DNA of 50,965 bases from positions 1 to 50,965 of the forward strand of contig DAXQ01000076.1 of NCBI GenBank assembly GCA_002506485.1, written 5' to 3'. Below, one piece after another: positions 16,571-25,016 of this stretch. The translations under genes and the position numbers were made by a program. Under the pieces are notes generated by a model that ran no database searches, was not told the DNA's origin, and saw nothing but the letters and a program-made list of their open reading frames with translations. Source of the DNA: Euryarchaeota archaeon UBA136 (GTDB lineage Archaea > Thermoplasmatota > Poseidoniia > MGIII > CG-Epi1). Each line of letters begins with the position of its first letter. The first letter of the stretch is position 1.

Positions 16571-17433
16571 CTTTATTGATTGGAGGTGTCGAGTTAGGTG
16601 GTACAAAGTGCGTTCTGGCTGTCGCTAAAAGTCCAATTGATATACTCTATCGGGCAGTAATCCCTACTGGGAATCCACAAAAGACACTTCAGGGTATTTT
16701 TGATTTTTTTAGTGGTTATGAACTGAATAGGATAGGTATTGGGACCTTTGGTCCAGTCATTCTGGATTCCGAATCAAAGAATTATGGTTTGTTGATATCT
16801 GAAAGTAAGAAAGGTTGGAAAGGAATAAATCTCTTTAAAGAGTTCTCGAGCAATTCCAAAGCAAAAATCAATATTGATACTGATGTTAATGCTGCAGCCA
16901 TTGGGGAGTATAACTATGGGGCTGGACGGTCTTGTCAGGCCTTAATTTACATCACAATTGGTACTGGAATCGGAGGAGGTGTGTTAGTAGATGGAAAGTC
17001 ATATACTGGTAATTTCCATTTGGAAATGGGTCATATACAGGTCCCAAATCCAGATAATTTTGAGGGAGTTTGTAGAATTCACGGAGATTGCTGGGAAGGC
17101 CTTGCAAGCGGCCCTTCAATAGAAGCAAGATGGGGTGTTTCACCCTTGGAACTTCCTGAATCACATCAGGCATGGGAAAAAGAAGCCGAACTGTTAGCTA
17201 GTGGAATAGTGTCCATAATAGCTAATCATTCACCAGACAGAGTCATATTGGGCGGAGGTGTAATGAAACAGAAGCATTTGTTTTCAATGATTCGCTCTAA
17301 AGTTGGTGAAATGTGGAATGATTATACGCCTTTAGCTTCACCATCTGAATTAATTGTTGAGCCTGGTTTAGGTAGTGATTCTGGTATTATTGGAGCTTTG
17401 GTTTTAGGAATTGGTGGGCCCGCCCAGATTTGA
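16567..17433 (+). CDS. ROK family sugar kinase, fructokinase-like
   Basis: This 288-residue ROK kinase phosphorylates a hexose with ATP. The N-terminal phosphate loop GGVELGGTK, the DTDVNAAAIGEY segment with its catalytic Asp, the TIGTGIGGG loop and the zinc site are visible; the last runs from GHI through CRIHGDC to WEGLASGPS, so the Cys-His-Cys ligands are retained. This form is closest to bacterial YdhR/ScrK-type fructokinases; glucokinase activity is the alternative. The start overlaps the stop of the basic microprotein by four bases. The last seven codons plus stop lie inside the tRNA-Pro gene of the opposite strand, so its C-terminus (GGPAQI) is dictated by tRNA sequence. Confidence 0.9.
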   Translation: MTLLIGGVELGGTKCVLAVAKSPIDILYRAVIPTGNPQKTLQGIFDFFSGYELNRIGIGTFGPVILDSESKNYGLLISESKKGWKGINLFKEFSSNSKAKINIDTDVNAAAIGEYNYGAGRSCQALIYITIGTGIGGGVLVDGKSYTGNFHLEMGHIQVPNPDNFEGVCRIHGDCWEGLASGPSIEARWGVSPLELPESHQAWEKEAELLASGIVSIIANHSPDRVILGGGVMKQKHLFSMIRSKVGEMWNDYTPLASPSELIVEPGLGSDSGIIGALVLGIGGPAQI

Positions 17434-17487
17434 ACTGGAGTCTATACCACCCCAAGGTACAAGGATGCCAAGCTACCCCACGGGCCC
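17412..17487 (-). tRNA. tRNA-Pro (anticodon GGG), CCA encoded
   Basis: Read on the minus strand, a cloverleaf forms: acceptor GGGCCCG/CGGGCCC, D-arm starting GGGT, anticodon stem GTACC/GGTAT with loop TTGGGGT (anticodon GGG, Pro), and T-arm TCCAG-TTCAAAT-CTGGG. One weak D-stem pair is usual for archaeal tRNA-Pro. The CCA is encoded at 17414-17412. Its 3' end overlaps the end of the convergent ROK kinase gene by 22 bases. A TTTTTTAAG stretch about 27 bases upstream could be its TATA box. Confidence 0.92.
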
Positions 17488-17520
17488 TATAGTGTGGTTA
17501 CAGTAACCTTTCTTAAAAAA

Positions 17521-17712
17521 TCAGTCGTAGGGTAAGAGTTCATCTATTAAGTCTAGATGAGAAACAAAAATCTTTCTGCAGCAATATCGTTTTATCCCTA
17601 AGTCATTCATAACTTCAGCAGGATCTTCTCCATTATCTTTCCTTTCAATAAACTCTTCGTAAGAGCCGCCTATAACCTTGTTACAACTAAAACATCTAAC
17701 TGGTACTAGCAT
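17521..17712 (-). CDS. rpoN: DNA-directed RNA polymerase subunit N (Rpo10)
   Basis: This 63-residue zinc-binding polymerase subunit is the homologue of eukaryotic RPB10; it links the Rpo3-Rpo11 platform to the large subunits. The four zinc ligands are intact: CFSC near the N-terminus and the paired CC in KRYCCRK, with the usual VRCFSCNKVIG opening. It is the last gene of the eL18-uL13-uS9-RpoN run, six bases after uS9, an arrangement conserved across archaea. Confidence 0.96.
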   Translation of the reverse strand: MLVPVRCFSCNKVIGGSYEEFIERKDNGEDPAEVMNDLGIKRYCCRKIFVSHLDLIDELLPYD

Positions 17713-17718
17713 TTGTTT

Positions 17719-18120
17719 TCACCTGTATGATTTTTGCCTCTTTTTACGCGCACCTCTACCCATAGGATGTTTGGGTTCTTTACGCCTTGTGTCATTGACC
17801 AGAAGGGCACGGTCATAATTCTGGAACAGTTTTTGTAAATCATCATCCTTGAACCACTCTATAATGCCTCTGGCTATTGCAGTCCTTGTGGCTTCAGCCT
17901 GGCCCATGACTCCACCTCCATAAACATCAATATTTATGTCAATCCTATTGGTCTGCTTACCAGCCAATTCCAGAGGCTCCTGTATTTTCAGTCTGGCTAA
18001 TTCAGGCTGATAGAATTCAACAGGTTTTTTGTTTATTCTTATACGGCCCTTACCAGAACGTACAGTAGCTCTAGCTATCGCGGTTTTTCTCTTCCCACTG
18101 GTATGAATCACTTTAGCCAT
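17719..18120 (-). CDS. rps9: small ribosomal subunit protein uS9
   Basis: The 133-residue uS9 shows the family's opening SGKRKTAIARATVRSGKGRIRIN, the GGGVMGQAEATRTAIARG motif and the basic C-terminus RGARKKRQKSYR, whose last residues reach into the ribosomal P site. It overlaps the uL13 stop by one base and is co-transcribed from the eL18 promoter. Confidence 0.97.
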   Translation of the reverse strand: MAKVIHTSGKRKTAIARATVRSGKGRIRINKKPVEFYQPELARLKIQEPLELAGKQTNRIDINIDVYGGGVMGQAEATRTAIARGIIEWFKDDDLQKLFQNYDRALLVNDTRRKEPKHPMGRGARKKRQKSYR

Positions 18121-18533
18121 TAAAATTTCGCCCCCAATACTTTTGATACTTCACCTAAAGTGACATATTTCGAGTAATTGTTCATTTTTGCCCCATCGAC
18201 CATCTCGACTTTTTCATCTCCTACAGACGCAGGTTTACCAACATCTACTTTCAGCCTTTTGAAAGCCTCTCTTCCTCTCGGTTTCTGGTAGGGTATCATT
18301 CCTCTGACAGCCCTCTTCAGCATTAGGTGGGGCATCCTTGGATAATAGGGTCCTTTTCTTGGATGATTAAGCTTTCTTTTTCCGATGTACTCTCCAAAGA
18401 CCATCTCTTTCGTACCTGAAAATACAGCCATTTCAGCATTGATTACATGGATCTGATCGCCATTCAATAGTCCTTTGGCTACAGAACTTGCTAATCTACC
18501 GACTATACAATCACTAGCATCTATAATTCTCAT
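18120..18533 (-). CDS. rpl13: large ribosomal subunit protein uL13
   Basis: The 137-residue uL13 has the start MRIIDASDCIVGRLAS, the central HPRKGPYYPRMPHLMLKRAVRGMIP and the RGREAFKRLKV motif. Archaeal length. It overlaps eL18 and uS9 by a single base on each side, in the standard archaeal order, so translation is coupled along the operon. Confidence 0.97.
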   Translation of the reverse strand: MRIIDASDCIVGRLASSVAKGLLNGDQIHVINAEMAVFSGTKEMVFGEYIGKRKLNHPRKGPYYPRMPHLMLKRAVRGMIPYQKPRGREAFKRLKVDVGKPASVGDEKVEMVDGAKMNNYSKYVTLGEVSKVLGAKF

Positions 18534-18904
18534 CAGCCAATCACCATTACATTTGTTCCCTTTGGATTCGATTTTATAAAATCATTATACGATAAGCACT
18601 TTCCGCCTGCAGCTTCTATTTTTTTTACGGCCGATTGAGTGAAACTATAGGCCGTAACCGTCACTTTCTTTGTTATTGTACCGGCTCCTAGTAATTTTCC
18701 TGGGACAACTACTTTAGAATTCTTATCTGCATTGTATTCAAGTTTACTTATGTTCACCGATGGCCAACTTTGGGAAGGTCCTTCCAACCGAATAGCTACA
18801 CTTCGCCACAAGGGAGCTTCGTTTTTTCGTGCTGCATTCTTGAGATTAGTAATAGCTTTTACTAGCTCAGAATTGCTCTTCCGGTTAATTTGTTTCAGCG
18901 ACAT
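18533..18904 (-). CDS. rpl18e: large ribosomal subunit protein eL18
   Basis: This 123-residue archaeal eL18 is recognised by KNAARKNEAPLWRSVAIRLEGPSQSWP in two blocks (shortened here), VVPGKLLGAG and the late KKIEAAGGKCLSY. It is homologous to bacterial uL15. It is the first gene of the eL18 - uL13 - uS9 - RpoN operon and has the operon's TATA box about 46 bases upstream of the start. Confidence 0.95.
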   Translation of the reverse strand: MSLKQINRKSNSELVKAITNLKNAARKNEAPLWRSVAIRLEGPSQSWPSVNISKLEYNADKNSKVVVPGKLLGAGTITKKVTVTAYSFTQSAVKKIEAAGGKCLSYNDFIKSNPKGTNVMVIG

Positions 18905-18946
18905 CGCTAGGGGTAATCCACTTGGGTTGGCGGCCAGTCTGTGCCG

Positions 18947-18954
18947 TATATAAA
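18947..18954 (-). promoter_or_regulatory. TATA box of the eL18-uL13-uS9-RpoN operon
   Basis: The minus strand reads TTTATATA, a near-consensus box, centred about 46 bases before the eL18 ATG; the predicted leader is about 20 bases. It lies four bases after the end of purN on the same strand, so the ribosomal operon is likely driven from here and not only by read-through. Confidence 0.65.
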
Positions 18955-18957
18955 GTA

Positions 18958-19563
18958 TTAGTCGGACTTTATTTTAATATGTCGTCCATTTATAACTATT
19001 TTTCCAGAACACAATAATTGTAATGCTTTGGGTAGTATCTGGTGCTCATACTTCAAAATCTTATCAGCCAGGCTTTCCTCAGTTTCACCATCTGATAAAG
19101 TTACGGAAGTCTGCATTATTATGGGCCCTGAATCAATCCCTTCATCAACTAGGTGAGCTGTGCATCCGCTTACCTTGACTCCGTATTTTATTGCATCCCG
19201 GTGCGCGTTGGCTCCTGAAAAAGAGGGTAATAATGAGGGGTGGATATTCAGAATCCGATTTCTGTAAGTATCAATAAATTCAGGTGTGAGGATTCTCATA
19301 AAACCTGCTAATACTACTATTTCGATATTCAGTTCTTTCAATAATTTTAGGACACTTTGATCAAATTCTCCTCTGGTCCTGTCATGAGATGTGATTACAG
19401 TATAGTTTATTCTGTGTTTTTTTGCTCTTTTGATGGCATAAGCGTCCTTCTTATTTACAATGAGATGAGCGAGGTCAGCATCAGGCATTTCACCTCTCTC
19501 AGCAGCATCAATAAGTGCTTGGAAGTTGCTTCCTCTTCCGGAAGCCATTACACCTACCCTCAT
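18958..19563 (-). CDS. purN: phosphoribosylglycinamide formyltransferase
   Basis: PurN transfers formyl from 10-formyltetrahydrofolate to GAR in step three of purine synthesis. The 201 residues show the N-terminal VMASGRGSNFQAL phosphate loop, LAGFMRILTPEFI, the catalytic NIHPSLLPSFSG with Asn-His, and the Asp of VDEGIDSGPII. Normal length. PurN (folate-dependent) is less usual in archaea than the formate enzyme PurT, so folate-type C1 carriers are implied. It lies 24 bases after the reductase gene, on the same strand. Confidence 0.95.
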   Translation of the reverse strand: MRVGVMASGRGSNFQALIDAAERGEMPDADLAHLIVNKKDAYAIKRAKKHRINYTVITSHDRTRGEFDQSVLKLLKELNIEIVVLAGFMRILTPEFIDTYRNRILNIHPSLLPSFSGANAHRDAIKYGVKVSGCTAHLVDEGIDSGPIIMQTSVTLSDGETEESLADKILKYEHQILPKALQLLCSGKIVINGRHIKIKSD

Positions 19564-19587
19564 AATCTACTATGAAGGCTGTTCTCT

Positions 19588-20229
19588 TTAATTATTGCTT
19601 TTGGAATACTTTAGCAGGATTCCATCACCTAATGTCTGGGCATCATCTAGTTTTAGTCTTAGGATGTCATTTAATTCTAGAGTGCCATCACCCCCAGCAA
19701 TGGTGGGTGTCATTTTCCCACCTATTATCATACTGGAAATAAATATATTGAATTCATCGAATAGTTCATTTTTTAGGAAAGACCACATGACCGTCTCACC
19801 GCCTTCTACCAATACAGATTTTACTCCTTTATTGTTAAGTTCTTTCAGCAGTCTTGGAAGATCGACCTCGTCGGTTCCACATTTTATTATTTCTGCGTTT
19901 TGGATAGGGGTCGGTTCGATCCCTTCACCTATGGCAAGAATTGTTTTACTTTTACCATCAAGTATTTTAGCATTTCTTGGAGTCCTACATTTAGTGTCCA
20001 GCACTATCCTTATTGGATTCTTGGCGGAATTATATTTTGGATTGACGGTTAGTGAGGGGTTGTCTTCAATAATGGTTCCTATACCTACCAATATGGCATC
20101 ATATTTACTTCTAAGAAGATGTACCCTTTCAAAATCTTCATTATTTGACAGTTCCAGTCGCTGTCTATTCGAAAGTGCTATCTTGCCATCTGCTGAGGCG
20201 GCACAATTGAGTATTATTTTCGGTCTCAC
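19588..20229 (-). CDS. RibD-C type reductase (riboflavin pathway)
   Basis: This 213-residue protein is a stand-alone RibD C-terminal/dihydrofolate reductase-like domain. The archaeal and fungal (Rib7) members reduce 2,5-diamino-6-ribosylamino-4(3H)-pyrimidinone 5'-phosphate with NAD(P)H in riboflavin and F420 precursor synthesis. Visible are the opening NCAASADGKIAL, the ribose-binding stretch HLLRSKYDAILVGIGTI-EDNPSLTV, and VLVEGGETVMWSF. No deaminase domain is attached, as usual for archaea. No other rib gene is nearby. It sits upstream of purN on the same strand; a DHFR role is the alternative but less likely with these motifs. Confidence 0.88.
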   Translation of the reverse strand: MRPKIILNCAASADGKIALSNRQRLELSNNEDFERVHLLRSKYDAILVGIGTIIEDNPSLTVNPKYNSAKNPIRIVLDTKCRTPRNAKILDGKSKTILAIGEGIEPTPIQNAEIIKCGTDEVDLPRLLKELNNKGVKSVLVEGGETVMWSFLKNELFDEFNIFISSMIIGGKMTPTIAGGDGTLELNDILRLKLDDAQTLGDGILLKYSKSNN

Positions 20230-20286
20230 GTTTTTCTATCGGCGGACTGTTAAAATATAATGGGTATATACTCAAAACTGAGTAGC

Positions 20287-21096
20287 TCAGTATTGTTCTT
20301 CTTCATTGGGAAAATTTCCGGACTTTACATCTTTCACATAGCTTTCCACCGCGTCGTTAATATCCTTATACAAATTAAGATACCTTCGCAAGAACCTTGG
20401 ATTAAATTCATGTGTCATTCCCAGCATGTCATGTAAGACTAGTACCTGTCCATCAACATCGGGACCAGCCCCAATACCTATGATTGGGATTCTTACGGAC
20501 CTGGTTACTTTTTTGGCTAATTTTGCTGGAATTTTTTCTAACACTATAGAGAAACATCCTGTTTTCTCCAGAAGTTTTGCATCCTCCACTAGTTTTTTTG
20601 CTTCAGCATTTTCCTTGGCTCTAACAGTATAAGTTCCAAATTTGTAAATTGACTGAGGCGTTAGACCCAGATGTCCCATGACTGGAATTCCAGCTGTCAG
20701 AATTCTTTCTATGGATTCAATTATCTCAGATCCTCCTTCTAATTTAACAGCATGTGCCCCTGCCTCTTTCATTATTCGTATTGATGATTCTAAGGCTCTT
20801 TGGGAATCTCCCTGATAGGATCCGAAAGGAAGATCAACGACAACTAGTGATCTTTTTACAGCTCTTACAACAGAAGATGCATGATAGATCATATTGTCTA
20901 AAGTAATTGGCAGTGTTGTTTCATGGCCAGCCACTACATTAGATGCGGAGTCTCCAACCAGGATTACATCAATTCCAGCATCATCTACAATTTTAGCTAA
21001 GGTGTAGTCATATGAAGTAAGCATTGAAATCTTTTCATCACGTGCCTTCATTTCTTGCAATACATTGGTTGTAATTCTTTTGTATTCCTGATTCAT
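20287..21096 (-). CDS. panB: 3-methyl-2-oxobutanoate hydroxymethyltransferase
   Basis: PanB adds a hydroxymethyl group from methylenetetrahydrofolate to ketoisovalerate, making ketopantoate for coenzyme A. The 269 residues give SMLTSYDYTLAKIVDDAGID, the metal-binding LVGDSASNV, LPFGSYQGD, AHAVKLEGG and GHLGLTPQSIY. The C-terminal GQVLVLHDMLGM motif is also present. Length is normal. With PurN it points to tetrahydrofolate use. It is divergent from the nuo operon; a CTAATATAG stretch some 25 bases upstream may be its promoter element. Confidence 0.95.
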   Translation of the reverse strand: MNQEYKRITTNVLQEMKARDEKISMLTSYDYTLAKIVDDAGIDVILVGDSASNVVAGHETTLPITLDNMIYHASSVVRAVKRSLVVVDLPFGSYQGDSQRALESSIRIMKEAGAHAVKLEGGSEIIESIERILTAGIPVMGHLGLTPQSIYKFGTYTVRAKENAEAKKLVEDAKLLEKTGCFSIVLEKIPAKLAKKVTRSVRIPIIGIGAGPDVDGQVLVLHDMLGMTHEFNPRFLRRYLNLYKDINDAVESYVKDVKSGNFPNEEEQY

Positions 21097-21186
21097 AAGT
21101 TTGCCTTTTGAGGTGTCTATATTAGGATGGGACTAGTTATTATTTAGTATTTTATTTCTAGTTATCTTTGGTCATGAGACCTAACT

Positions 21187-21195
21187 CTTTTAATA
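21187..21195 (+). promoter_or_regulatory. candidate TATA box of the nuo operon
   Basis: CTTTTAATA is centred about 26 bases before the GTG start of nuoA, which would make the transcript leaderless. The box is weaker than others here; no alternative lies closer in the 120-base panB-nuoA gap. Confidence 0.4.
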
Positions 21196-21216
21196 GGGAT
21201 TGACAACAGGGTATTC

Positions 21217-21576
21217 GTGTTGGCACACGAGTATATCCCTATAGGGATTTTTGCACTTATTGCACTCACATTTCCTGTGCTGACCTTCTTTATCGGAAGG
21301 TTCTTTCGGCCTCATAATGACAATGCTCTCAAAAATTCAACTTATGAGTGTGGAGAGGTTCCTAGAGGCGAAGCTCATATTCAGTTTCATTTTCAGTACT
21401 ATATGTTTGCTATACTGTTTGTCATTTTTGATTTAGTAGTAGTTTTTCTAGTCTTGTGGGTTCAAGTATATCTTGATTTGGAGGTATCAGCTAAAGTTGT
21501 AATGTTGTTGTTTCTCCTGCTGACCTTGCTGGGTCTGTGGTACGCTTTTAGAAAAGAGGATGTAATCTGGATATGA
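21217..21576 (+). CDS. nuoA: complex I subunit NuoA
   Basis: This 119-residue three-helix membrane subunit of the NADH/ferredoxin:quinone oxidoreductase family opens the operon. It has the conserved loop KNSTYECGEVPRGEA between helices 1 and 2 with the redox-gated Cys, followed by FHFQYYMFAILFVIFDLVVVFLV with its conserved Glu/Asp-type residue (split here). GTG start at 21217; TTG is next in frame. The stop overlaps nuoB by four bases. NuoA lines the quinone cavity with NuoH and NuoJ. Confidence 0.94.
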   Translation: MLAHEYIPIGIFALIALTFPVLTFFIGRFFRPHNDNALKNSTYECGEVPRGEAHIQFHFQYYMFAILFVIFDLVVVFLVLWVQVYLDLEVSAKVVMLLFLLLTLLGLWYAFRKEDVIWI

Positions 21577-22214
21577 GTTCTAAGAAAGTACGTGGCAATC
21601 CTGGTCTTAGAAGAGGTGTGGGTTCTAAAACAACTGATTTAGACGAAATAATGGAAGACCCTCCTGCAGGAGATTGGCTTACTCTTCGTTCAGATCAACT
21701 GTTAGAATGGATAGATAACGCTGTTTACAATGTTGCTGAAACCACTGGAATGCGCGAAGTCGTCAATCGAGTAACTAGACCTATCTTCAATTATGGGCAA
21801 AGATTCTCTCCTCATCCGCTTCACTTTGGTATAATGTGTTGCGCTATTGAGATGGGTCAGGCCTCTGCACCGGACCATGATATAGACCGACTTGGTCTGG
21901 TTTACCGTTCTTCCCCAAGGCAGTGTGATGTGCTAATTGTCAATGGGCCTGTTTGTGAAAAACTGCGCCCTAAATTGAAGACACTTTATGAGCAAATGCC
22001 GGAACCCAAATGGGTTATTGCAATGGGCGAATGTGCAATATCAGGAGGTCCCTACTGGGATTCCTACTCTGTTGTAGCAGGTGCAGATACATTCATCCCT
22101 GTTGATGTATATATTCCAGGATGTCCGGTTAGACCTGAAGCTTTGATGCATGGTTTTCTGACTTTGCAAAAGAAGATCAGAGAAAAGGAACCAGGCATGT
22201 TCTTGAGACGTTAA
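21573..22214 (+). CDS. nuoB: complex I subunit NuoB, N2 cluster protein
   Basis: NuoB carries cluster N2, the last iron-sulfur centre before quinone. All four ligands can be placed: the CC pair in GIMCCAIEMG, the Cys in MGECAISGG, and Cys in PGCPVRPEA. The N-terminal 35 residues (Lys/Arg-rich then acidic) are an extension with no family match. Other segments (NYGQRFSPHPLHFG, SPRQCDVLIVNGPV) are typical. Two bases separate it from nuoC. Confidence 0.95.
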   Translation: MSSKKVRGNPGLRRGVGSKTTDLDEIMEDPPAGDWLTLRSDQLLEWIDNAVYNVAETTGMREVVNRVTRPIFNYGQRFSPHPLHFGIMCCAIEMGQASAPDHDIDRLGLVYRSSPRQCDVLIVNGPVCEKLRPKLKTLYEQMPEPKWVIAMGECAISGGPYWDSYSVVAGADTFIPVDVYIPGCPVRPEALMHGFLTLQKKIREKEPGMFLRR

Positions 22215-22216
22215 GT

Positions 22217-22696
22217 ATGGAAATCAAGGAGTTAATGCAAGAGTTATCAGCCCTTAAGGGAGTTAGCAACGCTTCAATGATTAGGGATAATGTAGTCAAA
22301 TTGGATATTGATAAGAATTCATCCAAAGAGTTTTTTACCAAATTGAGGGATGACTTTGGCTTTGAACATTGTTCATTGATAACTGCAATCGATAATCAAC
22401 CAGAATTTGAACTGGTTTATCATTTTACATCTGTAAACAAGTCCGTTACTGTTGGATCCACTGACATGTCTGTAATGATGGAGGCACATGTATTTCTTGA
22501 ACGGGATACACCTACCATAGAATCAATATCTGATTTATGGGGTGGTGCTAATTGGCATGAGAGAGAAGCTTTTGATCTGATGGGAATTTACTTTGTAGGC
22601 CATCCAGATTTGCGTCGTGTATTGTTACCAGAAGGTTTTGCTGGTCATCCGTTAAGGAAGGATTACGTGTATGAGATACACGAGGAGGAGTGGTAA
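22217..22696 (+). CDS. nuoC: complex I subunit NuoC (30 kDa)
   Basis: This 159-residue peripheral-arm subunit binds NuoD. Its C-terminal signature WHEREAFDLMGIYFVGHPDLRR (in two parts) and the following PEGFAGHPLRKDY are standard. It is separate from NuoD, unlike the fused NuoCD of E. coli, and its N-terminal part is short. Its end overlaps the NuoD start by seven bases. Confidence 0.93.
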   Translation: MEIKELMQELSALKGVSNASMIRDNVVKLDIDKNSSKEFFTKLRDDFGFEHCSLITAIDNQPEFELVYHFTSVNKSVTVGSTDMSVMMEAHVFLERDTPTIESISDLWGGANWHEREAFDLMGIYFVGHPDLRRVLLPEGFAGHPLRKDYVYEIHEEEW

Positions 22697-23790
22697 TGGC
22701 TGAGATGTGGATTAGTATGGGCCCGCAGCATCCAATGACCCATGGTCTCTGGACATTGAAGGTCAAGGTAGATGGTGAAACAATAACTGATGCAGATCCT
22801 GAATTAGGCTATCTCCACCGTTCAGTCGAGAAAATGGGCGAACGTCGTAAATATTTTATGAATACCACTTTGACGGATCGCCTTTGTTATGCTAGTTCTA
22901 CTACTTGGACACACAACTACGTTCTTACAGTCGAAGAATTAATGAATGTTGAAGTACCTGAAAGAGCAAAATACATACGTACGATTATGCTAGAACTTCA
23001 GAGATTAGCTTCTCATTTAATGTGGGCAGGAGCCTATATGCCTGATTTAGGACATATCACTGGAGCCCTTTATTTCTGGAGAGATCGTGAATTGTTCCTG
23101 AACCTTCTGGAGGTTCCAAGTGGAAGTCGTCTTCTCTACAATTATATTCGAATTGGTGGGGTGAAAAGGGACCTGCCAGATGGTTTTGTTGAAAAAACCG
23201 AGAGGGTCTTCAAACTATTTGAAAAACGACTGGATGAATATGCTGATCTTTTTGAAAATTCTAAGATTTTTCGCATGCGCACTGAGGATGTTGGTAATTT
23301 CACTGCAGCGCAGGCCCAGAATCTTGGAATAACTGGCCCCAATATGAGAGGATGTGGGACCAAATTTGATTTGAGAAAAAATGACCCCTATGAGATTTAT
23401 GAAGAAATAGACTGGGCTATTCAAACAAGAGAGGCAGGGCCTGGCTATAGTGATTGTTTCAGCCGATATATGGTTCGTATAGATGAGATGAAGGAATCAA
23501 TTCGGATAATTCGTGATTGTTTCAAAAAGATGCCCAAGGGACCAACCTTGGCCTCAGCTATTCCTGTTCGGGCTCAGGGAGAAGCTTTCCGTAGAACAGA
23601 GGATTCTAGGGGAGAGGCTCTGATGTATGTGGTTGGTGACGGAACAGATCGTCCCTATCGGTGGAAAATCAAAAGCCCGATGTTTACCACAATTTCAGCC
23701 TGCCCTCACTATCTCAAAGGGTACAAGCTTGCAGATATTCCCGCAATCATGGGTAGTATTGATATTTGTATAGGAGAGACTGACAAATGA
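22690..23790 (+). CDS. nuoD: complex I subunit NuoD (49 kDa)
   Basis: The 366-residue NuoD shapes the quinone site with NuoB. It retains the quinone-loop MGPQHPMTHG, the GYLHRSVEKMGE segment, LASHLMWAGAYMPDLG and the C-terminal GSIDICIGETD. It lacks the nickel-binding cysteines of hydrogenases, so it is complex I and not Ech. The frame's first codon may be GTG (22690, VMAEMW) or the ATG two codons on. Its stop overlaps nuoH by four bases. Confidence 0.95.
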   Translation: MVMAEMWISMGPQHPMTHGLWTLKVKVDGETITDADPELGYLHRSVEKMGERRKYFMNTTLTDRLCYASSTTWTHNYVLTVEELMNVEVPERAKYIRTIMLELQRLASHLMWAGAYMPDLGHITGALYFWRDRELFLNLLEVPSGSRLLYNYIRIGGVKRDLPDGFVEKTERVFKLFEKRLDEYADLFENSKIFRMRTEDVGNFTAAQAQNLGITGPNMRGCGTKFDLRKNDPYEIYEEIDWAIQTREAGPGYSDCFSRYMVRIDEMKESIRIIRDCFKKMPKGPTLASAIPVRAQGEAFRRTEDSRGEALMYVVGDGTDRPYRWKIKSPMFTTISACPHYLKGYKLADIPAIMGSIDICIGETDK

Positions 23791-25016
23791 CCTTATTCGA
23801 TGCATGTAGAATTATGGCTGAATGGACAGTAAAGGTTCTCATACCGGTCTTTGAGTTTCAAGAAGGTCTTTTTCCTCCTTTCAGTAATCCTGCAGGTTGG
23901 GTCGCGGATTGGTTAGCAACAGAGGGGGGGCTGGATACAATGGCATGGTTTTATGCAGTCAACATCGCTTTTATGATAGGAATGACCAATCTGATTCTGG
24001 TTATCCATCTAGAGAGAAAAGTTGCTGCTAGAATTCAAGATCGTAGAGGCCCAATGCTATCTTTTAGATCTCTTCGTGAGTTAGGCGAGGACTTATCTGG
24101 TCAGGCACCTTCCTGGAAATTTAAGAAGAATTATAGTGGTATAGGGATTTTACAGAATCTAGCTGATGGAATCAAGGCCATTACCAAGGAATTAATTGTT
24201 CCGGCCAAGGCAGATAAATTTCTATTCACTATGGGGCCTATCATATTCATATCTTCATCTGTGTTTTTATTGGCTCTATTTCCTCTGTCAGATAGATTCG
24301 CAGCCTCTTCGGCACCGGCTGGCTTGATGGTGATTATGGCCGCTTTTTCCATAGCACCAATAGGGGTTTTGACCTCAGGTTGGGCGTCCAATAACAAATA
24401 TTCCATGATTGGAGGCATGCGTTCCGCGGCTCAGTTAATGTCGTATGAGATTCCTTTGCTTTTGAGCATGGCGGGTGTGTTTCTGTTAGCAGGGTCCTTT
24501 GATCCGGTTGTAATTGTGGAACAGCAACAAGCCTCTACCTGGTTTTTTGGTTTACCAATGTGGAATTTTATTCCCCAATTCATTGGTTTTGCTGTTTTCA
24601 TGATTTGTATCTTAGCTGAAGTTGAGCGCGTTCCATTCGATTTGCCGGAAGCCGAAGCTGAATTGGTTGAAGGCTGGACAACAGAGTATAGTGGAATTCG
24701 ATATATGTTGTTCCTAGCCGCAGAATATATCAGAGGATTTGCAGGTGCCGCGGTTGCGACTATCTTGTTTTTAGGTGGCTGGGCAGGTCCTTGGCCAGTA
24801 CCTCCCGAAATCTGGTTTTTGCTTAAGGTATATCTAATTCTTTTATTTTGGATTTTTATCCGCTGGTCAGTGCCCCGCATAAGAACCGACCAGATTCTTG
24901 TTCTGGGCTGGAAAAAGTTGCTACCTTTGTCTCTGATAAATCTCCTTATCGTTATATTTATGGTTGAGATTTACCCATATTTCACAGAGATAGTTAATCT
25001 TCCGGAGGTATTCTGA
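23787..25016 (+). CDS. nuoH: complex I subunit NuoH, enlarged
   Basis: NuoH is the membrane subunit that joins the peripheral arm to the proton channel chain. Typical parts are LERKVAARIQDRRGPM, LQNLADGIKAITKE, the ERVPFDLPEAEAELVEGW stretch (in part) with its Glu cluster, and a hydrophobic C-terminus. At 409 residues it is about 80 longer than most. Two causes are visible: an extra 50-60 residues before the first usual helix, and an insert of some 35 polar residues (SFRSLRELGEDLSGQ...) between the RRGPM and LQNLADG motifs, which are nearly contiguous in other NuoH. The insert faces the cytosolic loop next to NuoI/NuoB. One-base overlap with nuoI. Confidence 0.93.
   Translation: MTLFDACRIMAEWTVKVLIPVFEFQEGLFPPFSNPAGWVADWLATEGGLDTMAWFYAVNIAFMIGMTNLILVIHLERKVAARIQDRRGPMLSFRSLRELGEDLSGQAPSWKFKKNYSGIGILQNLADGIKAITKELIVPAKADKFLFTMGPIIFISSSVFLLALFPLSDRFAASSAPAGLMVIMAAFSIAPIGVLTSGWASNNKYSMIGGMRSAAQLMSYEIPLLLSMAGVFLLAGSFDPVVIVEQQQASTWFFGLPMWNFIPQFIGFAVFMICILAEVERVPFDLPEAEAELVEGWTTEYSGIRYMLFLAAEYIRGFAGAAVATILFLGGWAGPWPVPPEIWFLLKVYLILLFWIFIRWSVPRIRTDQILVLGWKKLLPLSLINLLIVIFMVEIYPYFTEIVNLPEVF

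Noticed and set aside
19595..20260. 221-codon plus-strand frame opposite the RibD-C type reductase
   Set aside because: It mirrors the reductase gene codon for codon; the product is Ser/Pro-rich as usual for antisense frames, and the opposite strand protein has clear family motifs.
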